A stretch of 43,576 nucleotides of DNA from Demequina sp. Its GTDB lineage: Bacteria > Actinomycetota > Actinomycetes > Actinomycetales > Demequinaceae. The notes under the pieces are model-generated. The model searched no databases. It was not told the origin of the DNA and worked only from the letters and a program-made list of their open reading frames with translations. Made by a program: the position numbers and the translations under genes. The stretch spans positions 1 to 43,576 of the forward strand of contig NZ_JADQBF010000078.1 of NCBI RefSeq assembly GCF_016278775.1, in the 5' to 3' direction. The first letter of the stretch is position 1. Each line of letters starts with the position of its first letter. Below, piece by piece: positions 26,972 through 35,389 of this stretch.

Positions 26972-27754
26972 ATGGTGGATAGGCGCCTGCGTGTGATCGG
27001 GTGGAGCCTGATCGTGGGCGGACTCGTCGGATTGACGGTGCTCGCTGCGGCGTTCTACGCGATGGAGTACCTGCCGGACAGGGATGCTGAGGGCAGACCT
27101 CTCCCCAGCGCCTCCCCGGCCACGGCTACCGCCACCGCCACCGCCACCGAGCCAGCCTCGCCGAGCGAGAGCGCGCCTGCGTCGTCGTTTGACGACAGCG
27201 GGCTAGAGGCGCTCGAGGATCTCACGGTGCTGGGCGGGACCGATGTGCCAGCCGGGCTGTACCGCGTGATCGAACCCGTTGAAGGCGACAGCGGCGTCAA
27301 CGGCGGGATCCTGTTTGACCGCTCCTGCAAGTGGGGCCTGTACGAGGGTGCCGAGCGGGGGATTGACCAGATCGCGATGGCCAACGTGACGGACGGCGGC
27401 CATCCTGTGATGCGCATCGCTGACGGACAGCGCGCGTACTCCCAGAACTGCGGAGCGTGGGCGCTCGTGGACGAGCCCTTGCCAGCGTCGGCCGACCTCG
27501 CTACGTCCATCGACGACGGCTACTGGGCGGTGGGCATCGATGTCGCCGAGGGCACCTATGAGCGGCTCGGAGTTGTCGACGGTGACGACCCAGACACCTG
27601 GTGTGTATGGACGGTGCTTGAATCCTTTGAGCCAGGCGCCGCGACCGTCGCGCAAGAGTTCGACTTCACGGGGGACGGCCCCAGAACGGTGGACTTGGCC
27701 GACGGTCAGGTGTTGGACTCGAGCGTGTGCGGCGGCTGGCAGCGCGTCGGGTAG
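26972..27754 (+). CDS. membrane-anchored protein with two tandem extracellular modules
   Basis: The 260-residue product has a short basic N-terminus, one helix (about 7-29, VIGWSLIVGGLVGLTVLAAA), and a linker with an (Ala-Thr)n run encoded by a GCCACC microsatellite. Two similar modules of about 80 residues follow: VPAGLYRVIEP...CKWGLYEG...CGAWALVD and VAEGTYERLGV...CVWTVLES...CGGWQRVG. Each has a Cys-x-Trp and a Cys-Gly-x-Trp, so an internal disulfide is likely. This layout is common in actinobacterial lipoproteins of unknown role. The ATG at 26972 is preferred because an upstream extension is Cys-rich and implausible; a GTG at 26954 is also possible. Confidence 0.78.
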   Translation: MVDRRLRVIGWSLIVGGLVGLTVLAAAFYAMEYLPDRDAEGRPLPSASPATATATATATEPASPSESAPASSFDDSGLEALEDLTVLGGTDVPAGLYRVIEPVEGDSGVNGGILFDRSCKWGLYEGAERGIDQIAMANVTDGGHPVMRIADGQRAYSQNCGAWALVDEPLPASADLATSIDDGYWAVGIDVAEGTYERLGVVDGDDPDTWCVWTVLESFEPGAATVAQEFDFTGDGPRTVDLADGQVLDSSVCGGWQRVG

Positions 27755-27776
27755 TCGCGCGCCGAGCAGTCGCGCA

Positions 27777-29807
27777 TCAGTCCGCCTTGCCTGCGGCCAG
27801 GCCCTCCCGGATCGCATCCATCACCGACGAGTCGGCGAGCGTCGTCACGTCGCCCACCACCCTGTTCTCTGCCACATCGCGCAACAGCCGCCGCATGATC
27901 TTGCCGGAGCGGGTCTTGGGCACCTCGGCCACCACCAGGATGTCGCGCGGCTTGGCGAGCGGCCCGATCTGCTTGCGCACATGCTCGCGCAGAGCAGTGG
28001 TGACGGCCTCGCCCTCCGTCGGCACATCGGCCGCGTCGGAGCGCACAATCACGAACGCCACCACGGCCTGGCCAGTGATCTCGTCGTTGGCGCCCACCAC
28101 GGCCGCCTCCGCGACCCACGGGTGGGACACGAGCGCGTGCTCAATCTCCGTGGTGGTGAGGCGGTGGCCTGAGACGTTCATGACGTCGTCAACGCGGCCC
28201 AGCAGCCACAGGTCTCCGTCCACGTCCTTCTTGGCCCCGTCGCCAGCGAAGTACATGCCGTCAAAGTGGTTCCAATACGTGGACTGGTAGCGGTGGCGGT
28301 CGCCCCAGATGCCGCGCAGCATCGACGGCCACGGCTCGGTGATGACCAGGTAGCCGCCCTCGCCGTTGCGCACTGGCGACCCGGCGTCGTCCACCACCTC
28401 GATGGCGACGCCAGGGATGGCCGTCATGGCCGAACCCGGCTTGGTGCCCGTCACTCCCGGCAGCGGGGAGATCATGATGGAGCCGGTCTCCGTCTGCCAC
28501 CAGGTGTCGACGATGGGGCAGCGGTCGTAGCCGATCACCCGGCGGTACCACATCCACGCCTCGGGGTTGATGGGCTCTCCCACGGAGCCGAGCAGCCTCA
28601 GCGAGCTCAGGTCGTACTGGTCGGGAATGGCCTCTCCCCACTTCATGAAGGTGCGAATCGCGGTGGGGGCGGTGTAGAGGATGGTGACCTTGTACTCCTG
28701 GATGATCTCCCACCAGCGGCCCTCGTGCGGGGTGTTGGGCGTGCCCTCATAGAGCACCTGGGTGGTGCCGTTGATCATGGGTCCGTAGACGATGTAGGAG
28801 TGGCCGGTCACCCAGCCGACGTCGGCGGAGCACCAGTACACGTCGGTCTCCGGCTTGATGTCGAAGACGATCCGGTGCGTGTGTGCCACTCCAGTGAGGT
28901 AGCCGCCGGTGGTGTGATAGAGCCCCTTGGGGGTGCCGGTGGTGCCCGAGGTGTAGAGGATGAACAGGGGGTGCTCCGCCTCGACCCACACGGGCTCGTG
29001 CTCTGCCGGCTGCGGGTCCACCACGTCGTGCCACCAGATGTCGCGGCCGTCCTGCCACGCTGTCTCTTGGCCGGTGCGCTTCACGGTGAGGATGTGTTCG
29101 ACGCTCTTGCACGGCCCTGGATGCGCGGTGCCTTCACCGTGGCTGGCGAGGGCCTCGTCCACCAGGGGCTTCAAGGCGAGGTGGGAGCCCCGCCTGTTGC
29201 CGCCGTCGGCCGTGATGACCAACTTGGCCTCGGCGTCGTCAATCCTTTGGCGGAGGCTCTCGGCGCTGAAGCCGCCAAAGACCACCGAGTGGATGGCCCC
29301 GACGCGGGCGCAGGCGAGCATGGCGACCACGGCTTCTGGGATTTGGGGCAGGTAGATGGCGACCCTGTCGCCCTTGCCGATGCCGATCGACTCGAGGCCG
29401 CGCGCCGCCTTCTGGACGCGCTCGAGCATGTCGGCGTAGGTGAGGGTCTGGGTGTCGCCTGGCTCGCCCACAAAGTGGAAGGCGACGCGGTCGCCGCGGC
29501 CCTCGCGCACGTGGCGGTCCACCGCGTTGTCGCACGCATTGAGGGTGCCGTCGTGGAACCAGCGGGCCACAGGGGCGTCGGACCAGTCGAGGATCTCGGT
29601 GAAGGGTTCGTGCCACTCCAGGCGCAGCGCGGCCTCCCGCCAGTACTGGAGCGGATCGACCTTGGCCTTCTTGTACTCGTAGCTGGTCGCGTTGGCGTGC
29701 GCGGCCATGCCTACAAGAGGCGGGAAGATCCGCTTCTCGGTGTGCAGGTTCTCGAGGGTGTGACGGGACGGAGCGTAGCCGCCGGGGACATGGGCATCTT
29801 TGACCAT
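27777..29807 (-). CDS. acs: acetyl-CoA synthetase
   Basis: The enzyme makes acetyl-CoA from acetate, ATP and CoA through an acetyl-adenylate. The 676-residue sequence has the whole AMP-forming signature set: the adenylation loop YTSGTTGTPKG, VGWVTGHSYIVYGP for CoA and acetate binding, DTWWQTETGSIMIS, the hinge LGRVDDVMNVSGHR, and the catalytic lysine in PKTRSGKIMRRLL, the residue that is acetylated for control in homologues. The ATG at 29807 has no ribosome site but a promoter fitting a leaderless transcript (29814-29843). In M. tuberculosis acs also lies beside the dpp operon. Confidence 0.96.
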   Translation of the reverse strand: MVKDAHVPGGYAPSRHTLENLHTEKRIFPPLVGMAAHANATSYEYKKAKVDPLQYWREAALRLEWHEPFTEILDWSDAPVARWFHDGTLNACDNAVDRHVREGRGDRVAFHFVGEPGDTQTLTYADMLERVQKAARGLESIGIGKGDRVAIYLPQIPEAVVAMLACARVGAIHSVVFGGFSAESLRQRIDDAEAKLVITADGGNRRGSHLALKPLVDEALASHGEGTAHPGPCKSVEHILTVKRTGQETAWQDGRDIWWHDVVDPQPAEHEPVWVEAEHPLFILYTSGTTGTPKGLYHTTGGYLTGVAHTHRIVFDIKPETDVYWCSADVGWVTGHSYIVYGPMINGTTQVLYEGTPNTPHEGRWWEIIQEYKVTILYTAPTAIRTFMKWGEAIPDQYDLSSLRLLGSVGEPINPEAWMWYRRVIGYDRCPIVDTWWQTETGSIMISPLPGVTGTKPGSAMTAIPGVAIEVVDDAGSPVRNGEGGYLVITEPWPSMLRGIWGDRHRYQSTYWNHFDGMYFAGDGAKKDVDGDLWLLGRVDDVMNVSGHRLTTTEIEHALVSHPWVAEAAVVGANDEITGQAVVAFVIVRSDAADVPTEGEAVTTALREHVRKQIGPLAKPRDILVVAEVPKTRSGKIMRRLLRDVAENRVVGDVTTLADSSVMDAIREGLAAGKAD

Positions 29808-29813
29808 GGGGAC

Positions 29814-29843
29814 AGCCTAGGCCTTAGGTCATGGGTCGCTCAA
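29814..29843 (-). promoter_or_regulatory. promoter of acs (leaderless)
   Basis: On the minus strand, TTGAGC (29843-29838), an 18-base spacer and TAGGCT (29819-29814) are followed 6 bases later by the acs ATG. Spacing fits a housekeeping promoter with transcription beginning at or next to the start codon. No ribosome site is present. Confidence 0.6.
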
Positions 29844-29943
29844 CGCCCGGTTATGCGCGGCTCGCTCGGCAGTGCCCGAGTCCACGTTGCGGGCCCGCGG
29901 CGCTCCGAGGGCGCTCGCAGCACGTTCGTGCCAGCATGGATGG

Positions 29944-31245
29944 ATGGCTGACACCACGTATCGCGAGGGGTCTCTGTCGCTCCGAGGCGCGGTCGCCATG
30001 GGCACAGGCGTCATGGTGGGGGCGGGCATCTTTGCCCTCACGGGCCAGGTGGCCGACCTTGCCGGGCCGCTGTTCCCTCTCGCGCTCTTGGCCGCCGCTG
30101 GGGTCGCAGGCCTCGGCTCCTACTCGTACATCAAGGTGACCCGAGCCCACCCGTCGGCCGGTGGCATCGCCATGATTCTGAACCAGGCGTACGGGCGTTC
30201 CACCGTGACGGCCGGATCGGCCATGCTGATGGCGCTGTCGATGGTGCTCAACGAGGCGCTCGTGGCGCGCACATTCGGCACCTACCTGCTGGAGCCGTTC
30301 GGGTGGGGTTCGAGGTGGTTGGTCTCTGCCTTGGCACTGCTCCTCATCGTGGTGGCCGTGGCCATCAACCTGGCTCGCAACGAGAACATCGGCTGGTTCC
30401 AGACGGTGGGCGCGGTCGTCAAGATCGGCGGCATCGGGGCGCTCGCCATCGCCGCCATGATTGCCGCTGGGGGCGGCTACGAGGCTGGGTCAGAGGGACT
30501 CACCGCCGGATCGGGGGTCCTGGGCTTCATCGCCGCCGCAGGTCTAGGAGTGCTGGCCTACAAGGGCTTCACCACCATCACCAACGACGGAGCCGAGCTC
30601 AAAGACCCCTCCCGCAACGTCGGCCGGGCCATCGTCATCTCGCTTGAGATTTGCGCGGCCGTGTACTTGGTGGTCGCCTTGGGTGCAGGGTCCTCCCTCA
30701 CGGTCCAAGAGATCGTGGCCGCGCAGGACTACGCGCTGGCAGAGGCTGCCCGTCCCGCGCTCGGCAGCGCTGGCGTGATCGCGACAGTGGCCGTCGTGGT
30801 GGTCGCTTGCGCCACCGGGCTGGTGGCCTCCATGTACGCGGTGTCGCGGATGCTCACCATGGTGACCGACATGACGATGATCCCGCACCGCCACTTCGGG
30901 ATGCCAGGCCAGGTGCGCCATCACATGCTCGTGTACTTGGGCGTGGTGGCGGCGGTGCTGGCGGTGAGCCTGGACCTGTCGCAGATCGCCGCCGTCGGCA
31001 TCATCTTCTACCTGGTCATGGACGTGGTGATCCACTGGGGCGTACTGACACGGTTGCGGGAGGACGTGGGCGCGCGGCGGTGGGTGGTCATCTCCGCGAT
31101 TGCGGCCGACGCTGTGGTGCTGGGCGCGTTCATGGCGGCACGGGGCGCCGGGCAGCCGTGGGTGATCGTCGGTGCGGTGGTCGCGGTGGCCGTGGTGTAC
31201 GCGCTCGAGGCGTGGTATCTGAAGCGGCACCCTGACGAGGGCTAG
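29944..31245 (+). CDS. APC-family amino acid permease
   Basis: A 433-residue permease with about 12 helices. The first helix carries the family motif GTGVMVGAGIFALTG. The conserved loop PSAGGIAMILNQAYG, and GLGVLAYKGFTTITNDGAELKDPSRNVGRAI (the helix 6 region with a broken-helix Gly pair), place it among APC transporters that carry amino acids or related amines by cation symport or exchange. The ATG at 29944 is preferred; three ATGs lie close together (CATGGATGGATGG) and only the last keeps the frame. It is divergent from acs. The substrate cannot be decided from sequence. Confidence 0.88.
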   Translation: MADTTYREGSLSLRGAVAMGTGVMVGAGIFALTGQVADLAGPLFPLALLAAAGVAGLGSYSYIKVTRAHPSAGGIAMILNQAYGRSTVTAGSAMLMALSMVLNEALVARTFGTYLLEPFGWGSRWLVSALALLLIVVAVAINLARNENIGWFQTVGAVVKIGGIGALAIAAMIAAGGGYEAGSEGLTAGSGVLGFIAAAGLGVLAYKGFTTITNDGAELKDPSRNVGRAIVISLEICAAVYLVVALGAGSSLTVQEIVAAQDYALAEAARPALGSAGVIATVAVVVVACATGLVASMYAVSRMLTMVTDMTMIPHRHFGMPGQVRHHMLVYLGVVAAVLAVSLDLSQIAAVGIIFYLVMDVVIHWGVLTRLREDVGARRWVVISAIAADAVVLGAFMAARGAGQPWVIVGAVVAVAVVYALEAWYLKRHPDEG

Positions 31246-31252
31246 CTCGGCT

Positions 31253-31316
31253 CGCGCTGGAAGTGCATGAGAGCACGCTGGGGCCTCAAGCGCGCACCTG
31301 GTGCACTTCCAGCGCG
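31253..31316. repeat. 15-base perfect inverted repeat between convergent genes
   Basis: CGCGCTGGAAGTGCA (31253-31267) pairs without mismatch with TGCACTTCCAGCGCG (31302-31316) across a 34-base loop. It lies between the stops of the permease gene and the convergent membrane-protein gene. No T-run follows on either strand. The likely role is a two-way, U-less transcription barrier; a mobile-element remnant is possible. Confidence 0.7.
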
Positions 31317-31332
31317 GCGCACACAGCCGCCA

Positions 31333-32841
31333 CTAACCTTCCGCACGGCCTCTCAGGGTGATGGCGTCGGCTGTGGTGGTGGTGCCGTCCTCCCAGTCAA
31401 CGCGGAAGTCTCCCTGGATTGCCAGCAGCCACTGCACGACGGACGGGTCGCGATTGAGGAGCGTCCACGGTGGCTCAGTGGGCTCGGGGCATTCCGTCAT
31501 GCTCTCGAGTCGCACGGACGCGTCCGGATAGCCCTTAGAGCGGTCGATGGCCACCTCGCTGGGCGTGAACACGGGAGTGCCCACCGTAGCGACCCAGTAG
31601 GTCCCGACTCCTCCCTCGATGAGTAGCGCCGCCGTGGCGTCGTCCTGGATGTGCAGTGTGCCGCGACTCCGATTGCCGCTGGTGTACACGTCGATCAGGA
31701 TCGGCACCTCGGCACCGGCGGCGAGGTCCGCGAAGCTCGGGATGTCCATGAAGTCCGTCTCGAACTCGTCGTAGCCACCACTCCCGGTGAACTCGCCGCA
31801 GGCGAGGCGCTGGACGGGATCCGGCTCGGTGGGGGGCGGAGTGAAACCCAGATCGCCAAAGGTGATGTCGTGGTCAAGCGTCACGCCGACGGGTTCGGAT
31901 ACCAGGGTGACATCCAAGTCGTCCGAGTAGTCGGCCGAGTGAAAGGGCAGTGTCACCGAGCCGGACTCCCGGTCCAGTTGCACACCCGGCGGCAACGTCT
32001 CGGCGCATTCGAGGGGGACCACTTGGTTCCAGGATCGCCCGTCGTCGACGTATGACTGGCAATCGATGGAGCCGGGGTTCAGCACACCCCTCGTGGTGCC
32101 CGCCACGTAGTATCCATTGCCCTCGAGCTCGTGAAGCGCGACCAGCGGCGCACTCGTGTCCGCCTGTGACACCACGTACACCTGATACTCGCCAGCCGGG
32201 TAGGCGACGTCGTCGGAGCTCGGCCATGCACCCTGGTAGGCGAGGCACGGCAGGTCCTGGAACAACGCTTGGTCGAGTACCCTGCCGGCGGTCCAGTGGC
32301 TGCCGCGCGTCACCGTTTCGAAACTGTCGTCCCCGCCACCGCCACTGAAGCTATATCCGACCACCGCGTTGTTGTAGGTCAGCACCGCATAGCCACGGTT
32401 GACGAACACGGGCGCGCGGTCCGGGCCGTTGTAGTCCACGGCAGCCGTGATGCGCAGAGCGTCACTGGAGTTGCCGGCCCTGTCGACAGCGATAGATTGC
32501 GTGAAGCCTTGGTCCTCCGTCAACGTGGGCGGCACCTCCTCTCCGCAATCAAGAAAGCCCACATCCAGTTGGTTCAGGGCATCGACGTCCGTCGTGATGA
32601 ACTCAACCGCGTCCGGATCGGCTGACGCCGGCGCATCGTCCCTGCGGGACTCCTGCACCACTCCCGCCACCACCAGCGCGCCCACGGCCAACGCCGACGA
32701 CCCTCCCGCCATCGCCGCGTTGCGCCGCCTGCGTCGCCCGATGAGTCCACGAGTGGAACCCCCGGGTGAAGCATCGGCCGCCTGGAGGGCCCTGGCCCTG
32801 CCGTCGATCGACTCTGACATGAGGTCGTGAAGTGTGGGCAT
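31333..32841 (-). CDS. ECF-sigma-linked membrane protein with large outside domain
   Basis: This 502-residue protein has a cytoplasmic tail of about 40 residues (beginning MPTLHDLMSESIDG and ending in RRRRRN), one helix (about 42-62), and a beta-rich outside region with 7 or so cysteines. About residues 215-320 match the two proteins at 36886-39461: PAGEYQVYV, then a GV-PGS-C segment, ending DVTLVSEPVGVTLD. A further domain of about 190 residues follows. The ATG lies one base after the sigma gene's stop, so they are made together. It probably restrains or informs that sigma factor, but no zinc anti-sigma motif (HxxxCxxC) is seen. Confidence 0.8.
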   Translation of the reverse strand: MPTLHDLMSESIDGRARALQAADASPGGSTRGLIGRRRRRNAAMAGGSSALAVGALVVAGVVQESRRDDAPASADPDAVEFITTDVDALNQLDVGFLDCGEEVPPTLTEDQGFTQSIAVDRAGNSSDALRITAAVDYNGPDRAPVFVNRGYAVLTYNNAVVGYSFSGGGGDDSFETVTRGSHWTAGRVLDQALFQDLPCLAYQGAWPSSDDVAYPAGEYQVYVVSQADTSAPLVALHELEGNGYYVAGTTRGVLNPGSIDCQSYVDDGRSWNQVVPLECAETLPPGVQLDRESGSVTLPFHSADYSDDLDVTLVSEPVGVTLDHDITFGDLGFTPPPTEPDPVQRLACGEFTGSGGYDEFETDFMDIPSFADLAAGAEVPILIDVYTSGNRSRGTLHIQDDATAALLIEGGVGTYWVATVGTPVFTPSEVAIDRSKGYPDASVRLESMTECPEPTEPPWTLLNRDPSVVQWLLAIQGDFRVDWEDGTTTTADAITLRGRAEG

Positions 32842-32842
32842 G

Positions 32843-33379
32843 TCACTTCTCCCTTCGCGGGGTCACGAGGACCTCGACGCGTTCTTCATCCGGATCGGCA
32901 CCGAGCTCGCCTCGCAAGGCCTCGGCGCCGTCGTGCAGGTAGCGCTTCACGGTGCCGACGGCGAGGTGCAGGTGGTCGGCGATTTGCGCCATCGTGAGGT
33001 CGTCGTAGTAGCGCAGCACCACGCAGGCGCGCACCTGTGGGCTCAGCGAGGCGAGGGCGACGGTCACGGCGTCGCGGGCGTCGACATTGCTGGCGTGGTC
33101 GGGGCCGACGTCGGCGTGGGCAAGCCGCGCGGCGGAGCGCCTGAACAGCTGCTCGCGTCGCTTGTCATCCACAAACACGGACGCGATCGCTCGCCGCACG
33201 TAGTGCTCGGCGTGCCGGGCGGAGCTTAGCCTGCGGGGAGAGGAGAAGGTCCTCACCATGGCTTCCTGGACAAGGTCCTCCGCGGTGGCCTGCTGGCCGG
33301 TGAAGGCTACGGCGTACGCGAGCAGCGCGGGATAGCGCTGGTCAGCGAGCTCGTCGTAGAAGCCTTGCCACCGTGCCAT
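32843..33379 (-). CDS. SigE-family ECF RNA polymerase sigma factor (copy 1)
   Basis: A 178-residue sigma factor. Region 2 is recognisable from YPALLAYAVAFTGQQATAED to LVQEAMVRTF, with HAEHYVRRAIASVFVDDKRR for -10 recognition. Region 4 is LSPQVRACVVLRYYDDLTMA then QIADHLHLAVGTVKRYLHDG, a helix-turn-helix for -35 recognition. The start MARWQGFYDEL matches the MSRWDAHLGEL start of the second copy; an in-frame ATG at 33418 would add 13 residues. GGGGGAGG lies unusually close to the ATG. Transcribed with the membrane protein that follows. I found no clear ECF promoter upstream. Confidence 0.92.
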   Translation of the reverse strand: MARWQGFYDELADQRYPALLAYAVAFTGQQATAEDLVQEAMVRTFSSPRRLSSARHAEHYVRRAIASVFVDDKRREQLFRRSAARLAHADVGPDHASNVDARDAVTVALASLSPQVRACVVLRYYDDLTMAQIADHLHLAVGTVKRYLHDGAEALRGELGADPDEERVEVLVTPRREK

Positions 33380-33495
33380 GCCTCCCCCTTGCTCGGTATT
33401 CTCTTCCGCGTCTCTCATACAACACGAGCGCGAGCGGCAAAAGGTTGGTGCGCGCCCCAGCGTACGGGCCCCGGCGCGGCGGGAGGAGAAGACCG

Positions 33496-33690
33496 ATGGG
33501 CAAGGCAGAGGGGTTCGAGTACCGCGAGCGCAAGGGCGGCGAGGTGGCCATCACCCACCATGGGCGACCGGCCACCATTCTTCGCAAGGGCGCTGCCGCG
33601 CGGTTTCTGCGCGAGGTTGAGGCCGGAGATGCTCAAGTGGTGATGGCACGGGTCACCGGCAACTACAAACGCGGAAACGAGCGCGGCTGA
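33496..33690 (+). CDS. small protein, paralogue of the one at 35081
   Basis: A 64-residue basic protein after a strong GGGAGGAGAAG ribosome site. The first 50 residues share about 23 identities by eye with the protein at 35081: GF-YR-RK-GEV-I-HHG, then A-FL, GD-Q and M. The H-H-G in a predicted beta hairpin followed by a helix suggests a small alpha/beta fold of 50 residues. I do not recognise the family. It sits between a sigma cassette and an acyltransferase. Confidence 0.75.
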   Translation: MGKAEGFEYRERKGGEVAITHHGRPATILRKGAAARFLREVEAGDAQVVMARVTGNYKRGNERG

Positions 33691-33732
33691 CCCCGTGGCC
33701 CAAAGGCGCACGGCGCCCCCGTGAACAGGCGC

Positions 33733-33738
33733 TATCCT
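33733..33738 (+). promoter_or_regulatory. candidate -10 box for the acyltransferase gene
   Basis: TATCCT lies 7 bases before the ATG at 33746, where a leaderless -10 box would be, and no ribosome site is present. No good -35 is seen at 16-18 bases. Confidence 0.35.
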
Positions 33739-33745
33739 CCGGTGC

Positions 33746-35035
33746 ATGGGCAATGCAGCCGACCAACGCCACGCTGACCGCATCATGGGCGCCGACGGGA
33801 TACGGGCCGCCGCCGCGCTCGCCGTGATCTTCTCGCACATCTACCAACGCCTCACCCTGCCAATGCAGGCGGAGTGGTACCAGCAGGTCCAAGTCGTGTT
33901 TCTCAAGGGCGCCTTCGGCGTGTCCATTTTCTTCGTGCTGTCGGGCATGCTGTTGAGCTATCCGTTCTGGAAGGCGTACCTGGCGGGAGCGCCGATGCCG
34001 AGCATGCGGCACTACGTCCGGCGCCGTGCCGCACGCATCGTGCCCGGGTACTACGTCGGCCTGCTGGTGAGCTTTGCGCTCGCGTTCTGGCTCACGCCCG
34101 ACGCCGATTACAAGGTGTGGCGGCTCATCTCTGGCCTCACCTTCACATCGGGCTTTCATTACAAGACGTGGTTCCCGTCGTCGGTTAACGGCCCCCTATG
34201 GTCCATCAGCATCGAGGTCTTCAGCTACGTGCTGTTGGCAGGCATGATGGCGCTGCTGTTCTGGTGGGTGACGCGCCGCGCGGCCCGCAGCGACCGCGCC
34301 CCGCACCCGGGCACCCCGCTGCGCGGCCTGGCCTATTGGGCAGGCAACTTCGCGCTCGTGATCGTCCTCAATGGGTTGGTGGTGTCCACCTTCACGCTGT
34401 CCGACGAGGGAAAGGGATGGGGCTTCGGCGACATCGGCGGAGCCAAGGAATGGATGCCGGGCTACAACCCCTTGGGCTTCTTCGCGCACTTCGCTCTCGG
34501 GATCCTGGCCGCGTGGGCGATCGCATCGTGGCGTTCTCGCGAGAACCGTCGGCAGACTGGCCCCGGTCCGGTGAACCTCACCCGCTGGTGGTGGGACGTC
34601 GTCGCCCTGGCGGGCTTTGCCGGCGCCGGCTTCCTTGTGTGGCGCTACCGCTGGCCCGCCGAACCCAGCAACCTCGACGGCTTCCAACAACAGCCCTATC
34701 TCTTCCCCCTCTTCACGCTCTCGATCGCCGTCATCCTGGTAGGGCTCGCGCACTCCCGGCTGGTGGGGCGCCTCGTCGACAACCGCTTTGCCCGCTACAC
34801 CGCCACCATCTCGTTCGGCCTGTACATCTGGCACTACCTGCTGCTGTACCTGTTCTCGAACATCACCGAAGGCCAGTTTGAGTACTTCGGCATCACCGAC
34901 TGGGGTCGACACCTCGCCATCGGTGGGGCGATGCTGGCGATCGCCTACGGCATTGCGACCCTCAGTTGGCAGTGGATCGAGCGCCCTGCTTTGCGGTCGC
35001 GGTGGGCGAACAAGCGATACCCGGCCAAGCAATAG
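33746..35035 (+). CDS. acyltransferase 3 family membrane protein
   Basis: A 429-residue integral membrane protein of the OafA/OatA type, which moves acetyl or other acyl groups from the cytoplasm onto sugars or peptidoglycan precursors outside. The start GADGIRAAAALAVIFSH holds the conserved histidine after the first helix. GVSIFFVLSGMLLSYPFWKA and YVRRRAARIVPGYY follow, and NGPLWSISIEVFSYV is the usual mid-protein motif. About 10-11 helices are visible. It has no C-terminal SGNH domain. The target molecule is unknown; capsule or wall polymer modification is the general expectation. Confidence 0.9.
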   Translation: MGNAADQRHADRIMGADGIRAAAALAVIFSHIYQRLTLPMQAEWYQQVQVVFLKGAFGVSIFFVLSGMLLSYPFWKAYLAGAPMPSMRHYVRRRAARIVPGYYVGLLVSFALAFWLTPDADYKVWRLISGLTFTSGFHYKTWFPSSVNGPLWSISIEVFSYVLLAGMMALLFWWVTRRAARSDRAPHPGTPLRGLAYWAGNFALVIVLNGLVVSTFTLSDEGKGWGFGDIGGAKEWMPGYNPLGFFAHFALGILAAWAIASWRSRENRRQTGPGPVNLTRWWWDVVALAGFAGAGFLVWRYRWPAEPSNLDGFQQQPYLFPLFTLSIAVILVGLAHSRLVGRLVDNRFARYTATISFGLYIWHYLLLYLFSNITEGQFEYFGITDWGRHLAIGGAMLAIAYGIATLSWQWIERPALRSRWANKRYPAKQ

Positions 35036-35080
35036 GCGGCTGAGGTTGCAGGGGGCGCCCGCACGTGGTCCCATGAGCCT

Positions 35081-35356
35081 ATGAGTGGACCTAATGGATT
35101 CGACTACCGCACCCGCAAGAACGGCGAGGTTCACATCTTCCATCACGGCAAGCTGGCCAAGATGCTTAAAGATGAGGACGCACAGAAGTTCCTGGCGGCC
35201 ATCAAGGATGGCGACCCGCAGCAAATCATGGACGACGCCGTGGGCACCCAGAACTCGACCGGCAGGGTCTCCGGGGGTCCGACCGGTCCCGGCTCACACC
35301 TGCACGGCAACGGCGCGGGTCACGCGCCCACGCAGTTCCGGCGCAAGACCGGCTGA
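35081..35356 (+). CDS. small protein, paralogue of the one at 33496, with Gly-rich tail
   Basis: A 91-residue protein whose first 50 residues match the 64-residue protein upstream (GFDYRTRKNGEVHIFHHGKL, then AQKFLAAIKDGDPQQIM). It differs by an added tail rich in Gly, Thr and His (GGPTGPG, HLHGNGAGH) ending RRKTG. The ATG at 35081 has no clear ribosome site. Together the two copies bracket the acyltransferase gene. Function is unknown. Confidence 0.72.
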   Translation: MSGPNGFDYRTRKNGEVHIFHHGKLAKMLKDEDAQKFLAAIKDGDPQQIMDDAVGTQNSTGRVSGGPTGPGSHLHGNGAGHAPTQFRRKTG

Positions 35357-35389
35357 CACGCGGGGAGTCACCGGAACGCTGCCTCGAGC

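Noticed and set aside
27118-27150. GCCACC microsatellite as a phase-variation switch
   Set aside because: The unit is 6 bases, so length change keeps the frame; it only encodes an Ala-Thr linker.
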